Assembly: GCA_016197225.1 (NCBI GenBank) | Contig: JACPWC010000064.1 | Location: 1 to 64,000 of the forward strand | Origin: Chloroflexota bacterium | GTDB lineage: Bacteria; Chloroflexota; Anaerolineae; Anaerolineales; VGOW01 | Direction: 5' to 3' | DNA: 64,000 nucleotides | In this document: in pieces, positions 1 to 8,179 of the stretch | Numbering within the stretch: the stretch's first letter is position 1 | Layout: every line of letters starts with the position of its first letter | Notes under the pieces: model-generated | What the model saw: only the letters and a program-made list of their open reading frames with translations | Database searches by the model: none | Told to the model about the DNA's origin: nothing | Program-made: the position numbers and the translations under genes

Positions 1-270
1 AGTTTCACCGCCTTTGCTTTGGACTGGGATTTGTGGCACGACATCTTCCACGACAATATCCTGGCGGGCGGCTTCCGCTGGCTGGCCGGATTCACGTCCG
101 GCTTTGTGGACAAGGGCATCGTAGACCGGTTCTTCGACGGGCTGGCTGGTTGGGTGCGCGAGACGGCGGATGTCTGGCGCAGATTGCAAACCGGCTACGT
201 TCGCAATTACGCGCTGGCCGTGCTGGTCGGCGTGCTGGCAATATTGAGCTTCTTCTTGTTCACAAGATAA
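1..270 (+). CDS. nuoL: NADH-quinone oxidoreductase subunit L, C-terminal end (partial)
   Basis: Open from the first base and ending at TAA 268-270, so only the last 89 residues are present. NuoL is the distal antiporter-like proton-pumping subunit of complex I in the cytoplasmic membrane. What is visible is the typical C-terminal end: an amphipathic stretch (FVDKGIVDRFFDGLAGWV) followed by RNYALAVLVGVLAILSFF, the last transmembrane helix. It is followed directly by nuoM and nuoN in the standard gene order, which is the main support for the assignment. The rest of the gene lies before this window. Confidence 0.88.
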   Translation, partial: SFTAFALDWDLWHDIFHDNILAGGFRWLAGFTSGFVDKGIVDRFFDGLAGWVRETADVWRRLQTGYVRNYALAVLVGVLAILSFFLFTR

Positions 271-276
271 AACTGA

Positions 277-343
277 ACCGCTAAGACGCAAAGGACGCAA
301 AGAAAATCATAAAAATCTTTGCGAACTTCGTGCCTTCGCGGTG
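277..343. repeat. Imperfect palindrome nuoL-nuoM
   Basis: Two arms, ACCGCTAAGACGCAAAGG... and ...GTGCCTTCGCGGT, are imperfect reverse complements separated by about 12 AT-rich bases. The left arm itself repeats the word GACGCAAAG. It fills almost the whole gap between the nuoL stop and the nuoM ribosome binding site, so it should be transcribed as a hairpin within the operon. Confidence 0.75.
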
Positions 344-363
344 AAAAGGTTGGAGATCATTCT

Positions 364-1881
364 ATGGATGTGTTGTTTGCTACTCTGACTGTTGTCACCT
401 TCTTTCCTGTGCTCGGCGTGATCGTCCTGCTCTTCACGCCCAAAGAGCAGAAGGATACCATCCGCTGGATCGCGGTGGGCGCGTCGCTCATCACCTTCCT
501 GCTATCGCTGGTGATGCTCATCCAGTTCAACCCCAACGATCCTGGGATGCAGTTGGTGGTACGCGCCCCGTGGATTCAGATCGGCTCGAACTGGAACATG
601 GAATTCCACCTGGGCATTGACGGCGCGAGCCTCCTGCTGGTTCTGCTCACCACCTTCCTCACGCCCATCGCCATCTTCTCCTCGTGGACGGCAGTGGAGG
701 AGCGGGTGAAGGAATATATGATCTTCTTCCTCCTGCTCGAAGTGGGCATGGTCGGCGTGTTCGTCGCCCTTGATCTCTTCCTGTTCTACGTCTTCTGGGA
801 ATTCAGCCTGGTGCCGATGTATTTGTTGGTCGGCATCTGGGGCGGCTCCAACCGGATGTACGCCGCCATCAAATTCTTCCTTTACACGATGGCCGGTTCC
901 ATTTTGATGTTGCTGGCTATTCTGTGGCTGGGCATCAACGTCGGCACGTTCTCCTACACCGACATGCTCGGCAAAGTTCCGGCGGCGGCGCAGGGCTTGC
1001 TCTTCCTGGCCTTCGCGGCGGCCTTCGCCATCAAAGTGCCGGTCTGGCCGCTCCACTCGTGGCTGCCCGACGCCCACGTTGAAGCGCCCACCGCCGGGTC
1101 GGTCATCCTGGCGGGCGTCCTGCTGAAGCTTGGCACCTACGGCTTCCTGCGCTTCAACCTCGGCCTCTTCCCCGAAGCCGCCCGGCAATACGCGCCGGCC
1201 ATCGCCGTGCTGGCCGTCATCGGCATCATCTACGGCGCGATTGTGTCGTACCCACAAAAGGACGTGAAGAAGCTGGTCGCCTATTCGTCGGTGAGCCACC
1301 TGGGTTTTGTGATGCTCGGCCTCTTCGCCCTCAACGCCCAGGGCATCCAGGGCGCGGTTCTGCAAATGATCAACCACGGCCTCTCGACGGGGGCGTTGTT
1401 CCTCCTCGTCGGCATGATTTACGAGCGGCGGCACACCCGTGAGCTGGCCCAGTTCGGCGGCTTGTGGAAAGTCATGCCGCTTTACGGCACGATCATGTTG
1501 ATCGTCTCTCTGTCGTCAATGGGATTGCCCGGACTCAACGGCTTCGTCGGCGAGTTTGCCATTTTGCTTGGCGCGTGGGGCGCCGGCCAACCCGGTGGGC
1601 CGTTTGGTTCTTACATTTACGCCGCCCTCGCCTCGCTCGGCGTCATCCTGGCCGCCGTCTACATGTTGTGGATGTTCCAGAAGATGTTCCTGGGCAAGGT
1701 GGAGAACCCGGCCAACGAAGGCCTGGCCGACCTCAACTGGCGCGAAGTGGCGGTGATGGTCCCTCTGCTGATCATGATCTTCTGGATCGGCCTCTACCCG
1801 GCCCCGTTCTTCAACCTGATGAGCCCTGCTGTCAACCAACTGGTGCAGGTGCTGAATGGCGCGGCGGTGGCTTTGCGATAA
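364..1881 (+). CDS. nuoM: NADH-quinone oxidoreductase subunit M
   Basis: A 505-residue polytopic membrane protein of the Nuo/Mrp antiporter family, one of the proton-pumping subunits of complex I. Family marks include the conserved FYVFWEFSLVPMY region, the lysine-containing KVPVWPLHSWLPDAHVEAP segment and VAYSSVSHLGFVMLG. Length and hydrophobic pattern (about 14 helices) fit NuoM. The ATG at 364 is preferred over an earlier in-frame codon at 319 because GGAG lies 8-11 bases upstream and the earlier start would add a hydrophilic tail encoded by the intergenic palindrome. It lies between nuoL and nuoN in one operon. Confidence 0.96.
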   Translation: MDVLFATLTVVTFFPVLGVIVLLFTPKEQKDTIRWIAVGASLITFLLSLVMLIQFNPNDPGMQLVVRAPWIQIGSNWNMEFHLGIDGASLLLVLLTTFLTPIAIFSSWTAVEERVKEYMIFFLLLEVGMVGVFVALDLFLFYVFWEFSLVPMYLLVGIWGGSNRMYAAIKFFLYTMAGSILMLLAILWLGINVGTFSYTDMLGKVPAAAQGLLFLAFAAAFAIKVPVWPLHSWLPDAHVEAPTAGSVILAGVLLKLGTYGFLRFNLGLFPEAARQYAPAIAVLAVIGIIYGAIVSYPQKDVKKLVAYSSVSHLGFVMLGLFALNAQGIQGAVLQMINHGLSTGALFLLVGMIYERRHTRELAQFGGLWKVMPLYGTIMLIVSLSSMGLPGLNGFVGEFAILLGAWGAGQPGGPFGSYIYAALASLGVILAAVYMLWMFQKMFLGKVENPANEGLADLNWREVAVMVPLLIMIFWIGLYPAPFFNLMSPAVNQLVQVLNGAAVALR

Positions 1882-1883
1882 AT

Positions 1884-1946
1884 ACAGAATACGCAATACT
1901 CAATACCCAATATTGGGTACTGAGTATTCGGTATTGAGTATTCAAT
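1884..1946. repeat. Imperfect palindrome nuoM-nuoN
   Basis: The gap is made of the word AATACTCAATACCC and close variants, then the inverse GGGTACTGAGTATTCGG and variants, meeting at CCAATATTGG. The right arm runs directly into the nuoN ATG at 1947, leaving no recognisable Shine-Dalgarno sequence. The hairpin would hold the start region of nuoN in the mRNA. Confidence 0.8.
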
Positions 1947-3401
1947 ATGACAACTTCCGACTTCAACGCCATCCTCCCCATGTTCACCCTGGCCGGGTGG
2001 GCGTGCCTGCTTCTGCTGGCCGACTTGTGGATTCCCAAGACGCGCAAGGCGATCACCGGTTGGCTGGCCTTGCTCGGTTTGGCCGTCACTTTTGGGGTTG
2101 GCCTTTTGGTATCCCGGCTCGGCCTGCCCATCGTCGCCTTCAACGGCATGGTGACGTTTGACGGCTTTGCCAACCTGCTCAACTTGATTGTGTTGTTCAC
2201 CGGGGCCGCCGGAATCCTGATGGCCCTCGACTACCTCAAGAAGAACAACATCGAGCGCGGCGAGTTCTACCCGCTCCTGCTGTTTGCCATCACCGGCATG
2301 ATGATGATGGCCTCGGCCAGCGATCTGATCATCGTCTTCCTCGCCCTCGAACTGCTCTCGATCCCGCTCTACGTTTTAGCCGGGTTCGCCCGCCCGCGCG
2401 CCGACTCCGAAGAGTCGGCCATGAAATACTTCCTGCTCGGCGCGTTCGCTTCGGGCTTCTTTGTGTATGGTGTGGCCCTCACTTACGGCGCTACTCAAAC
2501 GACCAACCTTCAGGGCGTGGTGGCGGCCATCACTTCGGCGTCCGCCACTGATCCGTTGTTGCTGGCGGGCGCGGCTCTGATCCTCGTCGGCCTGTCGTTC
2601 AAAGTGGCGGCTGTCCCGTTTCACATGTGGACGCCGGACGTGTACGAAGGCGCTCCCACCGTAGTGACGGCTTTCATGTCGGTTGGGGCCAAGGCTGGCG
2701 GCTTCGCCGCGCTCCTGCGAGTCTTCTTCACCGCCTTTCCCGCTCTCTCGGCTGATTGGGTTCCCGTCGTCGCCATTGTCTCGGCGCTGACAATGACGCT
2801 TGGCAACGTGGTGGCCATTGCCCAAAGCTCGATCAAACGCATGTTGGCCTACTCGTCTATCGCTCACGCGGGATACATTCTCATGGCCGCCGTCGCCGGT
2901 GGGCAGGGCCGCCTCTCGGCGTTTGCGGCCAGCGCCGCGCTCTTCTACCTCATGGCTTACGCGTTGATGAATCTGGGTGCGTGGGCCGTCGTCATCGCTG
3001 TCGAGAAGCGCGAGGGTGAAGGCAACCGCATTGAAGACTTTGCCGGGCTGGGCGCGACCCGCCCGGGCCTGGCCCTGGCGATGGCCGTCTTCATGCTCTC
3101 GCTCACCGGCCTGCCTCCCACCGTCGGCTTCATTGGCAAGTTCTACGTCTTCCGGGCGGCGATTGACGCCGGTTACATGTGGCTGGCCCTCGTCGGTGTA
3201 ATCACCAGCCTGATCTCGGCCTTCTACTACTTGCGGGTGATCATGGTGATGTGGATGAGGCCAGGGGAGGGGGCGGCGACCCTGCCCCGCGCGCTGGGCT
3301 TCGTGGTCGGCGTCACCGCCATCGCCACCTTCCTGCTGGGCATCGTCCCCCGCCCGGTGATGGAAATGGCCGAACGGGCTTTGCTCTCGCTGTTCATCTG
3401 A
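1947..3401 (+). CDS. nuoN: NADH-quinone oxidoreductase subunit N
   Basis: A 484-residue integral membrane subunit of complex I, homologous to NuoL/M and part of the proton-pumping arm. Typical motifs are FHMWTPDVYEGAPT with the conserved proline/lysine region upstream, KAGGFAALLRVF, and MLAYSSIAHAGYILM. The start has no clear ribosome binding site because the intergenic palindrome abuts the ATG, so translation may depend on nuoM read-through or on the hairpin. It is the last nuo gene here; a terminator-like palindrome follows the stop. Confidence 0.96.
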   Translation: MTTSDFNAILPMFTLAGWACLLLLADLWIPKTRKAITGWLALLGLAVTFGVGLLVSRLGLPIVAFNGMVTFDGFANLLNLIVLFTGAAGILMALDYLKKNNIERGEFYPLLLFAITGMMMMASASDLIIVFLALELLSIPLYVLAGFARPRADSEESAMKYFLLGAFASGFFVYGVALTYGATQTTNLQGVVAAITSASATDPLLLAGAALILVGLSFKVAAVPFHMWTPDVYEGAPTVVTAFMSVGAKAGGFAALLRVFFTAFPALSADWVPVVAIVSALTMTLGNVVAIAQSSIKRMLAYSSIAHAGYILMAAVAGGQGRLSAFAASAALFYLMAYALMNLGAWAVVIAVEKREGEGNRIEDFAGLGATRPGLALAMAVFMLSLTGLPPTVGFIGKFYVFRAAIDAGYMWLALVGVITSLISAFYYLRVIMVMWMRPGEGAATLPRALGFVVGVTAIATFLLGIVPRPVMEMAERALLSLFI

Positions 3402-3406
3402 CTTCT

Positions 3407-3440
3407 CTCAGCCGCCCAATTGGGCGGCTGAGTGCTTATT
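3407..3440 (+). terminator. Terminator-like palindrome after nuoN
   Basis: Perfect 11-bp arms CTCAGCCGCCC and GGGCGGCTGAG around an AATT loop begin 6 bases after the nuoN stop. The following T-run is poor (TGCTTATTAG), so efficiency as an intrinsic terminator is uncertain, but position at the end of the operon fits. Confidence 0.6.
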
Positions 3441-3561
3441 AGCCCATTCCATGCCCTTTCTATTTCATCATTGAAAACGGTCATCACCTTCAACGATGAT
3501 AAGCATCTGTGCTAAACTTTGTGCTCATCATATGTACACTTAACAATGCTGTAGAGGGCTG

Positions 3562-4614
3562 ATGGCTAAACTTACAAAGTATCGAAAGACATTTGAAGAA
3601 CTTGAGAAAGTAGCATCCAAGTTTTGGCCCTCCGAACTTTCGGAGATGGAAGCCAAACTGAGCGTTATTCCGTTACTGCTCAAAACACAAGACCAGTTCA
3701 CCAGCATCATTAGCGTTGACACAAATGACTTGGAGGATCTGTTCAGCATAATCGGGGTCTCAAGTTTGCCTCCCAACCTCTTCCTCAAGCATTTAGCCAT
3801 CTTGGCTGATGTCGGCGGAGAGATGTTGCGAAAGGTCAGCAATGAATTTGGCATGTTGTTTCCAGATGGGAAGTTGCATTACCGATGGAAGGGCAATCAG
3901 CGCACATACACCTTCAAAGTTGTTCCAAAGAGGAAATTTGGGAATCAGCCACTTAAAATCGACGGTAAAGAACTACTCAAAAAGCACCCCCTCAGCGACT
4001 TACAGGAAGATGCGATAGCCCTACTTTTGTTTGGTAGTGCATACAGCGGGGACAATGAGGAAATTGCCAACACATTAGCAAAATGCGAAATTGGCGAACA
4101 CTTGGGCAAACCTGCGCAACTAACAGACTTCATTAAGCAAAGATACATTTGGGTGAGTCAAATTACGAAGGGCGCTAAGGCCAACTCTTTGGGGCAAATA
4201 GCTCAACAGTTTGTAGCTCGGTATCTCAAAGAGCAGTTGGGCCTGTCAGGAACGGACATTAAGATAGGTGGCCGCTTGCCAGGTGTCACACATACAGATC
4301 CCGAGACAGGACGGTTGACGGCCTTTGATATAGTAGTAACAAAGGCAGCCAAGTACTTGGCAATTGAAGTGAGCTTCCAAGTGACAACAAATAGCACTAT
4401 AGAGCGCAAGGCGGGTCAGGCTAAATCCCGCTATGAGCAAGTGGAGCAGGCGGGTCACAAGATCGCATATGTAATAGATGGAGCAGGCAATTTTGAAAGA
4501 GAAAGTGCATTGAGGGTCATTTGCTCGTACAGTCATTGCACTGTGGCCTTTTCTCGTAGCGAGTTAGATATTTTGTGTCAGTTCGTTCGACAATACTTCT
4601 CCAAGATGGAATGA
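3562..4614 (+). CDS. Type II restriction endonuclease (putative)
   Basis: A 350-residue protein of unrecognised specificity, called a restriction enzyme because it overlaps the start of a DNA methyltransferase gene (ATGA overlap at 4611-4614) and because its C-terminal third has a PD-(D/E)XK-like layout: an aspartate in AFDIVVT (about residue 254), then IEVSFQ about a dozen residues later, followed by a basic helix with IERKAGQAKSR. The last catalytic position reads ExS rather than ExK, which is a variant and should be treated with caution. The gene is AT-richer than its nuo and liv neighbours, suggesting acquisition. GAGGG precedes the ATG. No transmembrane or signal segment. Confidence 0.65.
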   Translation: MAKLTKYRKTFEELEKVASKFWPSELSEMEAKLSVIPLLLKTQDQFTSIISVDTNDLEDLFSIIGVSSLPPNLFLKHLAILADVGGEMLRKVSNEFGMLFPDGKLHYRWKGNQRTYTFKVVPKRKFGNQPLKIDGKELLKKHPLSDLQEDAIALLLFGSAYSGDNEEIANTLAKCEIGEHLGKPAQLTDFIKQRYIWVSQITKGAKANSLGQIAQQFVARYLKEQLGLSGTDIKIGGRLPGVTHTDPETGRLTAFDIVVTKAAKYLAIEVSFQVTTNSTIERKAGQAKSRYEQVEQAGHKIAYVIDGAGNFERESALRVICSYSHCTVAFSRSELDILCQFVRQYFSKME

Positions 4615-6446
4615 CAATGACTCACATTTCAGAGAATAGCCACCCCCTGCGAGTCAGACAGATTGCCGTCCAGAGCCGCGAAGAATTACTCGCGGCTTCA
4701 AAAGGTTTGACTGACGTTTGCATCGTGAGATTACCCGCCTGCAACACAGCGAGCGAATATAACCGCCCCCTAAACTCGGTTGGTGAACTTGTGGCCAGAG
4801 TTGACGACAACTTGGGGCCGTCAGCAACGCTGGTGGTCTTGGGCGAAGTGATAGACCTCGTGCAGGTACAGGCACAAATGCCTGCTTCAGTGCGTTATCA
4901 GCATTGGATAGCCGTAAACCGCACTACGTCACAAATCATAGACAAGCGGCAACTACCCCATCAGCACTTTGGCGCATTAGTCTATACTCGATATACACCG
5001 TCTTTGCGCCATACAAAGACGAGAATCAAGTACACCTATTGCCCGGTTTGCGACAAGACTACGAAAGACTATGGCGGGAAGAAACACACTTACCATGAAG
5101 CCGGAACCCTCATATCTGACGTTTGGCGGGATATTTCTTGTGACCTGGGCGGCGATATAAGCCCCGTTGTTGACCGCTTCGCAGACCTATTCGGCCTAGA
5201 ACCGCATAAAGAGTTAACCGTTTTTGATTGCAGGCCGCTAAACCTTCAACGCTTACCGGCCCAACTCATGCACGTTGAATTTGAGGAAGAGAAATTACCA
5301 GATGACTTGACCGACCACATCCTAAACGGCGATTGCTTAGAAGAACTTAGACGCATACCGAGCAATTCAATTGACTTTGTCTTTACTGACCCTCCTTACA
5401 ATTTGGGCAAAAAGTACCTCGGCTACACCGACGACTTAGAGATTCAAGATTACTTCAAATGGTGTGATGAATGGATTGGAGAACTGACCCGCATTCTAAA
5501 GCCAGGCCGTACGCTTGCCCTTTTGAACATTCCACTTTGGGCCGTCCGTCATTTCTTGTATATGCAAACGGTTCTCAAGTTCCAGAATTGGATTGCATGG
5601 GACGCTCTCGCTTTCCCTGTGCGCCTGATAATGCCTGCCCATTACACAATCCTCTGTTTCAGCAAAGGAGAGTCTCGTGAATTACCGGGGCTTACCGGCG
5701 AGTCAAAGCATATTAGAGTTTCAAGCGCCCCCAAGACCTTTAATGCCCTCGAACCTTTGGCGGACGGCTACTGCCTAAGAGCTGATTGTGTGGATACTCG
5801 AATCGCAACGCGTATCAATGACCGAACGCCGCTGACTGACCTTTGGGGCGACATTCACAGGCTAAAGCACAACAGCCGAAGGGTTGACCACCCTTGCCAA
5901 CTGCCGCCTCATCTCATGTATCGCCTCATTTCGATTTTTACCAGGCCCGGAGAGTCAATCCTTGACTGCTTTAACGGTGCGGGCACTACTACGCTGACAG
6001 CACATCAACTAGGCCGAAAATACGTTGGCGTTGACTCGTCCGAAAAGTATTGCAAGATGGCTGAAGAAAGGCATTTGGAAATACTCAATGGCCTGGACCC
6101 ATTCCGCAAGGAAGAACGAGTCTTGACCAGTAAGAATAGCCCTGTGCCCCGTTTGGCGAAGCAAGTGTATAAGGTCCCCAAGAAGACTCTCCAATTGGAA
6201 GTTCGGAGGGTTGCAAAGCAAATTGGCCATATTCCCTCACGCGATGAATTGATAAAGTATGGCAAATACTCTATTGAGTATTACGACAAATACTTTGTGA
6301 GTTGGGGCGAAGTAACAGCCGCCGCCCGAACAACGGGGATGACGGAAAAGAGGGCCAATGGAAACGGCGACAGGGCGCAGCCCGCAGAGGAACAGTTACA
6401 GCTATTGGAAAGAAGAGCATCTTACCGTCGAAATAGGAGAGATTGA
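4611..6446 (+). CDS. DNA methyltransferase of the R-M pair (beta-class, DPPY)
   Basis: A 611-residue AdoMet-dependent methyltransferase. Motif IV DPPYNLG (about residue 260) comes before motif I DCFNGAGTTT (about residue 452), the beta-class order; DPPY favours N6-adenine methylation. The N-terminal 240 residues are an unusual extension containing a CPVC knuckle (about residue 144) that may bind zinc or contribute to DNA recognition; about 110 residues also follow the catalytic part. The start at 4611 is chosen because it overlaps the nuclease stop (ATGA), typical of coupled R-M genes; an ATG two codons later is possible. Its role would be to protect the host DNA from the adjacent nuclease. 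Base composition is lower in GC than the flanks. Confidence 0.85.
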   Translation: MTMTHISENSHPLRVRQIAVQSREELLAASKGLTDVCIVRLPACNTASEYNRPLNSVGELVARVDDNLGPSATLVVLGEVIDLVQVQAQMPASVRYQHWIAVNRTTSQIIDKRQLPHQHFGALVYTRYTPSLRHTKTRIKYTYCPVCDKTTKDYGGKKHTYHEAGTLISDVWRDISCDLGGDISPVVDRFADLFGLEPHKELTVFDCRPLNLQRLPAQLMHVEFEEEKLPDDLTDHILNGDCLEELRRIPSNSIDFVFTDPPYNLGKKYLGYTDDLEIQDYFKWCDEWIGELTRILKPGRTLALLNIPLWAVRHFLYMQTVLKFQNWIAWDALAFPVRLIMPAHYTILCFSKGESRELPGLTGESKHIRVSSAPKTFNALEPLADGYCLRADCVDTRIATRINDRTPLTDLWGDIHRLKHNSRRVDHPCQLPPHLMYRLISIFTRPGESILDCFNGAGTTTLTAHQLGRKYVGVDSSEKYCKMAEERHLEILNGLDPFRKEERVLTSKNSPVPRLAKQVYKVPKKTLQLEVRRVAKQIGHIPSRDELIKYGKYSIEYYDKYFVSWGEVTAAARTTGMTEKRANGNGDRAQPAEEQLQLLERRASYRRNRRD

Positions 6447-6451
6447 CTTCA

Positions 6452-6595
6452 GTGCCTTCCTCCCAACTCTGCCCCCTCTGCCGCCGCCCTCTCGACCCGG
6501 CCCTCATAGAAATCCAACCGAAACTCGAAAGCCACAACGCCTATATCTTGACTTGCCCGGCACTTGACTCAATCCGAGCAACGAGTAGACTTTAG
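6452..6595 (+). pseudogene. Zinc-ribbon N-terminal fragment (decayed copy of the subtilase 5' end)
   Basis: A GTG-started frame of 47 codons. Its DNA at about 6470-6516 is identical over about 47 bases to the 5' end of the subtilase gene at 20370, including the codons for CPLCRRPLDPALIEIQP; similarity fades after KLE. The second zinc knuckle and the protease are absent, so it looks like a broken duplicate. It sits just after the methyltransferase stop. Expression as a tiny zinc-knuckle peptide cannot be excluded, but no good ribosome binding site is seen. A related short frame occurs at 15647. Confidence 0.5.
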
Positions 6596-6643
6596 CAAAC
6601 GAGCGCTCAGTCTTCACCATCTCAATTTAATCGCACCCAACTC

Positions 6644-7441
6644 ATGTCAATGGATTCGCTGGCGCCTGTCCTTCAGGCACACGGGCTGGCTAAATCTTTT
6701 TTGGGCTTGCAAGCCTTGCAGGACGTGTCGCTGGCGATCCAGCCCGACGAGATCGTGGGCCTCATCGGGCCAAACGGCGCGGGCAAGACCACCTGCTTCA
6801 ACCTGCTCACCGGATTTCTGATCCCAACCGCTGGCCGCATCCACTTTCAGAATCAAGACATTACCGGCCTGCCCCCGGCCCGCATCGCCCGGCTGGGCAT
6901 CGCCCGCACGTTTCAGAATATTCGCCTCTTCGGTTCGCTCTCGGTGTTAGAGAATGTGCAGGCGGCGGCCCAACTCCGGGCGGCGGCCTCCCTGTGGGAG
7001 ACGTTGCTCAGCGCCCCCGGCTTTCATCGCCAGGAAGGAGAGACGAAGGCCCGCACCCGCGACTTGCTCGATCTGCTCGATCTCGCGCCCTACGCCGATC
7101 AGTCAGCAGCCAGCCTGCCCTATGGTTATCAGCGCCGGGTCGAGATCGCCCGTGCCCTGGCCACCCGCCCGGCCATCCTGTTGCTGGATGAACCGGCGGC
7201 GGGCATGAACCCGGCCGAGAGCGACGCCCTGCATCAATTGATCCTCGACTTGCGCGCCCGTTTCAAGTTGACTATCCTCCTGGTCGAACACGACATGCGC
7301 CTGGTGATGAATTTGTGCGAGCGCATCGTGGTGCTGAACTATGGCAAGATCATCGCCCAGGGCAAACCCGAAGAGGTGCGATCCGACCCGCAAGTGATCG
7401 CCGCTTACCTGGGTGGAGACCACACGGGGCGCGATGCTTGA
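6644..7441 (+). CDS. livG: Branched-chain amino acid ABC transporter ATPase LivG-like
   Basis: A 265-residue cytoplasmic ATPase of a HAAT-family importer. It has Walker A GPNGAGKTT, the ABC signature region LPYGYQRRVEIARAL (LSGGQ replaced by LPYGY, usual for LivG), Walker B ILLLDEPAAGMNP and the LivG C-terminal end with VLNYGKIIAQGKPEEV. It overlaps livF by 8 bases, showing translational coupling. The in-frame ATG at 6650 is an alternative start. First gene of the liv cluster; substrate is probably an amino acid or an amide given the ligases downstream. Confidence 0.93.
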   Translation: MSMDSLAPVLQAHGLAKSFLGLQALQDVSLAIQPDEIVGLIGPNGAGKTTCFNLLTGFLIPTAGRIHFQNQDITGLPPARIARLGIARTFQNIRLFGSLSVLENVQAAAQLRAAASLWETLLSAPGFHRQEGETKARTRDLLDLLDLAPYADQSAASLPYGYQRRVEIARALATRPAILLLDEPAAGMNPAESDALHQLILDLRARFKLTILLVEHDMRLVMNLCERIVVLNYGKIIAQGKPEEVRSDPQVIAAYLGGDHTGRDA

Positions 7442-8138
7442 ACTGCGCGAGGTCGAAGTCTATTACGGCGGTATCCGCGCCCTCAAAGGCGTCTCGTTGA
7501 CGATTGCCGATGGCGAACTGGTGACGCTGATCGGCTCGAACGGGGCGGGCAAGTCCACAACCCTGAAGACGATCTCCGGCTTGTTGCGGCCAAAGACCGG
7601 GGCCATTCTCTACGACGGCCAGCGCATTGATGGAACTTCGCCGCATCATATTGTCGGGTTGGGGGTGTCGCATTGCCCCGAAGGCCGCCACATCTTTGGT
7701 CAGTTGACGGTGGAAGAGAATCTGCGGCTGGGGGCGGTGCAGCGGCGCGACGGCGATGGTGTGAAGGCCGACCTCGAGCGCGTCTATGGTCTCTTTCCGA
7801 TTCTCAAACAACGCCGCCAACAGTCCGGGGCCACGCTCTCCGGCGGCGAACAACAAATGCTGGCCATCAGCCGGGCGCTCATGAGCCGGCCCAAGTTGTT
7901 GTTGCTCGACGAGCCGTCGCTCGGCCTGGCGCCGCTGTTGGTGGAGACGATCTTCAACACCATCCGGCAATTGAAAGACGAGAAGACGACGATCCTGCTG
8001 GTGGAACAGAACGCGCGGCTGGCCCTCGACGTGGCCGACCGGGCTTACGTCATGGAAACGGGGCGCATTACCCTCGACGGCCCGGCGGTGGAACTGAAGC
8101 ACAACCCGCAAGTGGAGCACACCTATCTCGGAACCTGA
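7434..8138 (+). CDS. livF: Branched-chain amino acid ABC transporter ATPase LivF-like
   Basis: A 234-residue second ATPase of the liv transporter. Walker A GSNGAGKSTT, signature LSGGEQQML, Walker B LLLLDEPSLGLAP and the LivF-typical LVEQNARLALDVADR are present. The ATG at 7434 overlaps the livG stop by 8 bases and gives the standard N-terminus MLELREVEVYYGG; GGTGGAG lies upstream inside livG. It would form a heterodimer with LivG under the LivH/LivM permeases. Confidence 0.93.
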   Translation: MLELREVEVYYGGIRALKGVSLTIADGELVTLIGSNGAGKSTTLKTISGLLRPKTGAILYDGQRIDGTSPHHIVGLGVSHCPEGRHIFGQLTVEENLRLGAVQRRDGDGVKADLERVYGLFPILKQRRQQSGATLSGGEQQMLAISRALMSRPKLLLLDEPSLGLAPLLVETIFNTIRQLKDEKTTILLVEQNARLALDVADRAYVMETGRITLDGPAVELKHNPQVEHTYLGT

Positions 8139-8179
8139 CAGTCAACATTTGGGATTTTGAATTTGAGATTTGGTATTTT
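8139..8179. repeat. Word repeat between livF and livH
   Basis: The gap reads as repeats of the word TTGGGATTTTGAATTTGAG without a matching reverse arm. It abuts the livH ATG, leaving no canonical Shine-Dalgarno sequence. It uses the same words as the two-armed palindrome at 11625. Confidence 0.55.

Noticed and set aside
7350-8120. Minus-strand frame opposite livF
   Set aside because: Overlaps an intact ATPase with all ABC motifs; no supportive features.
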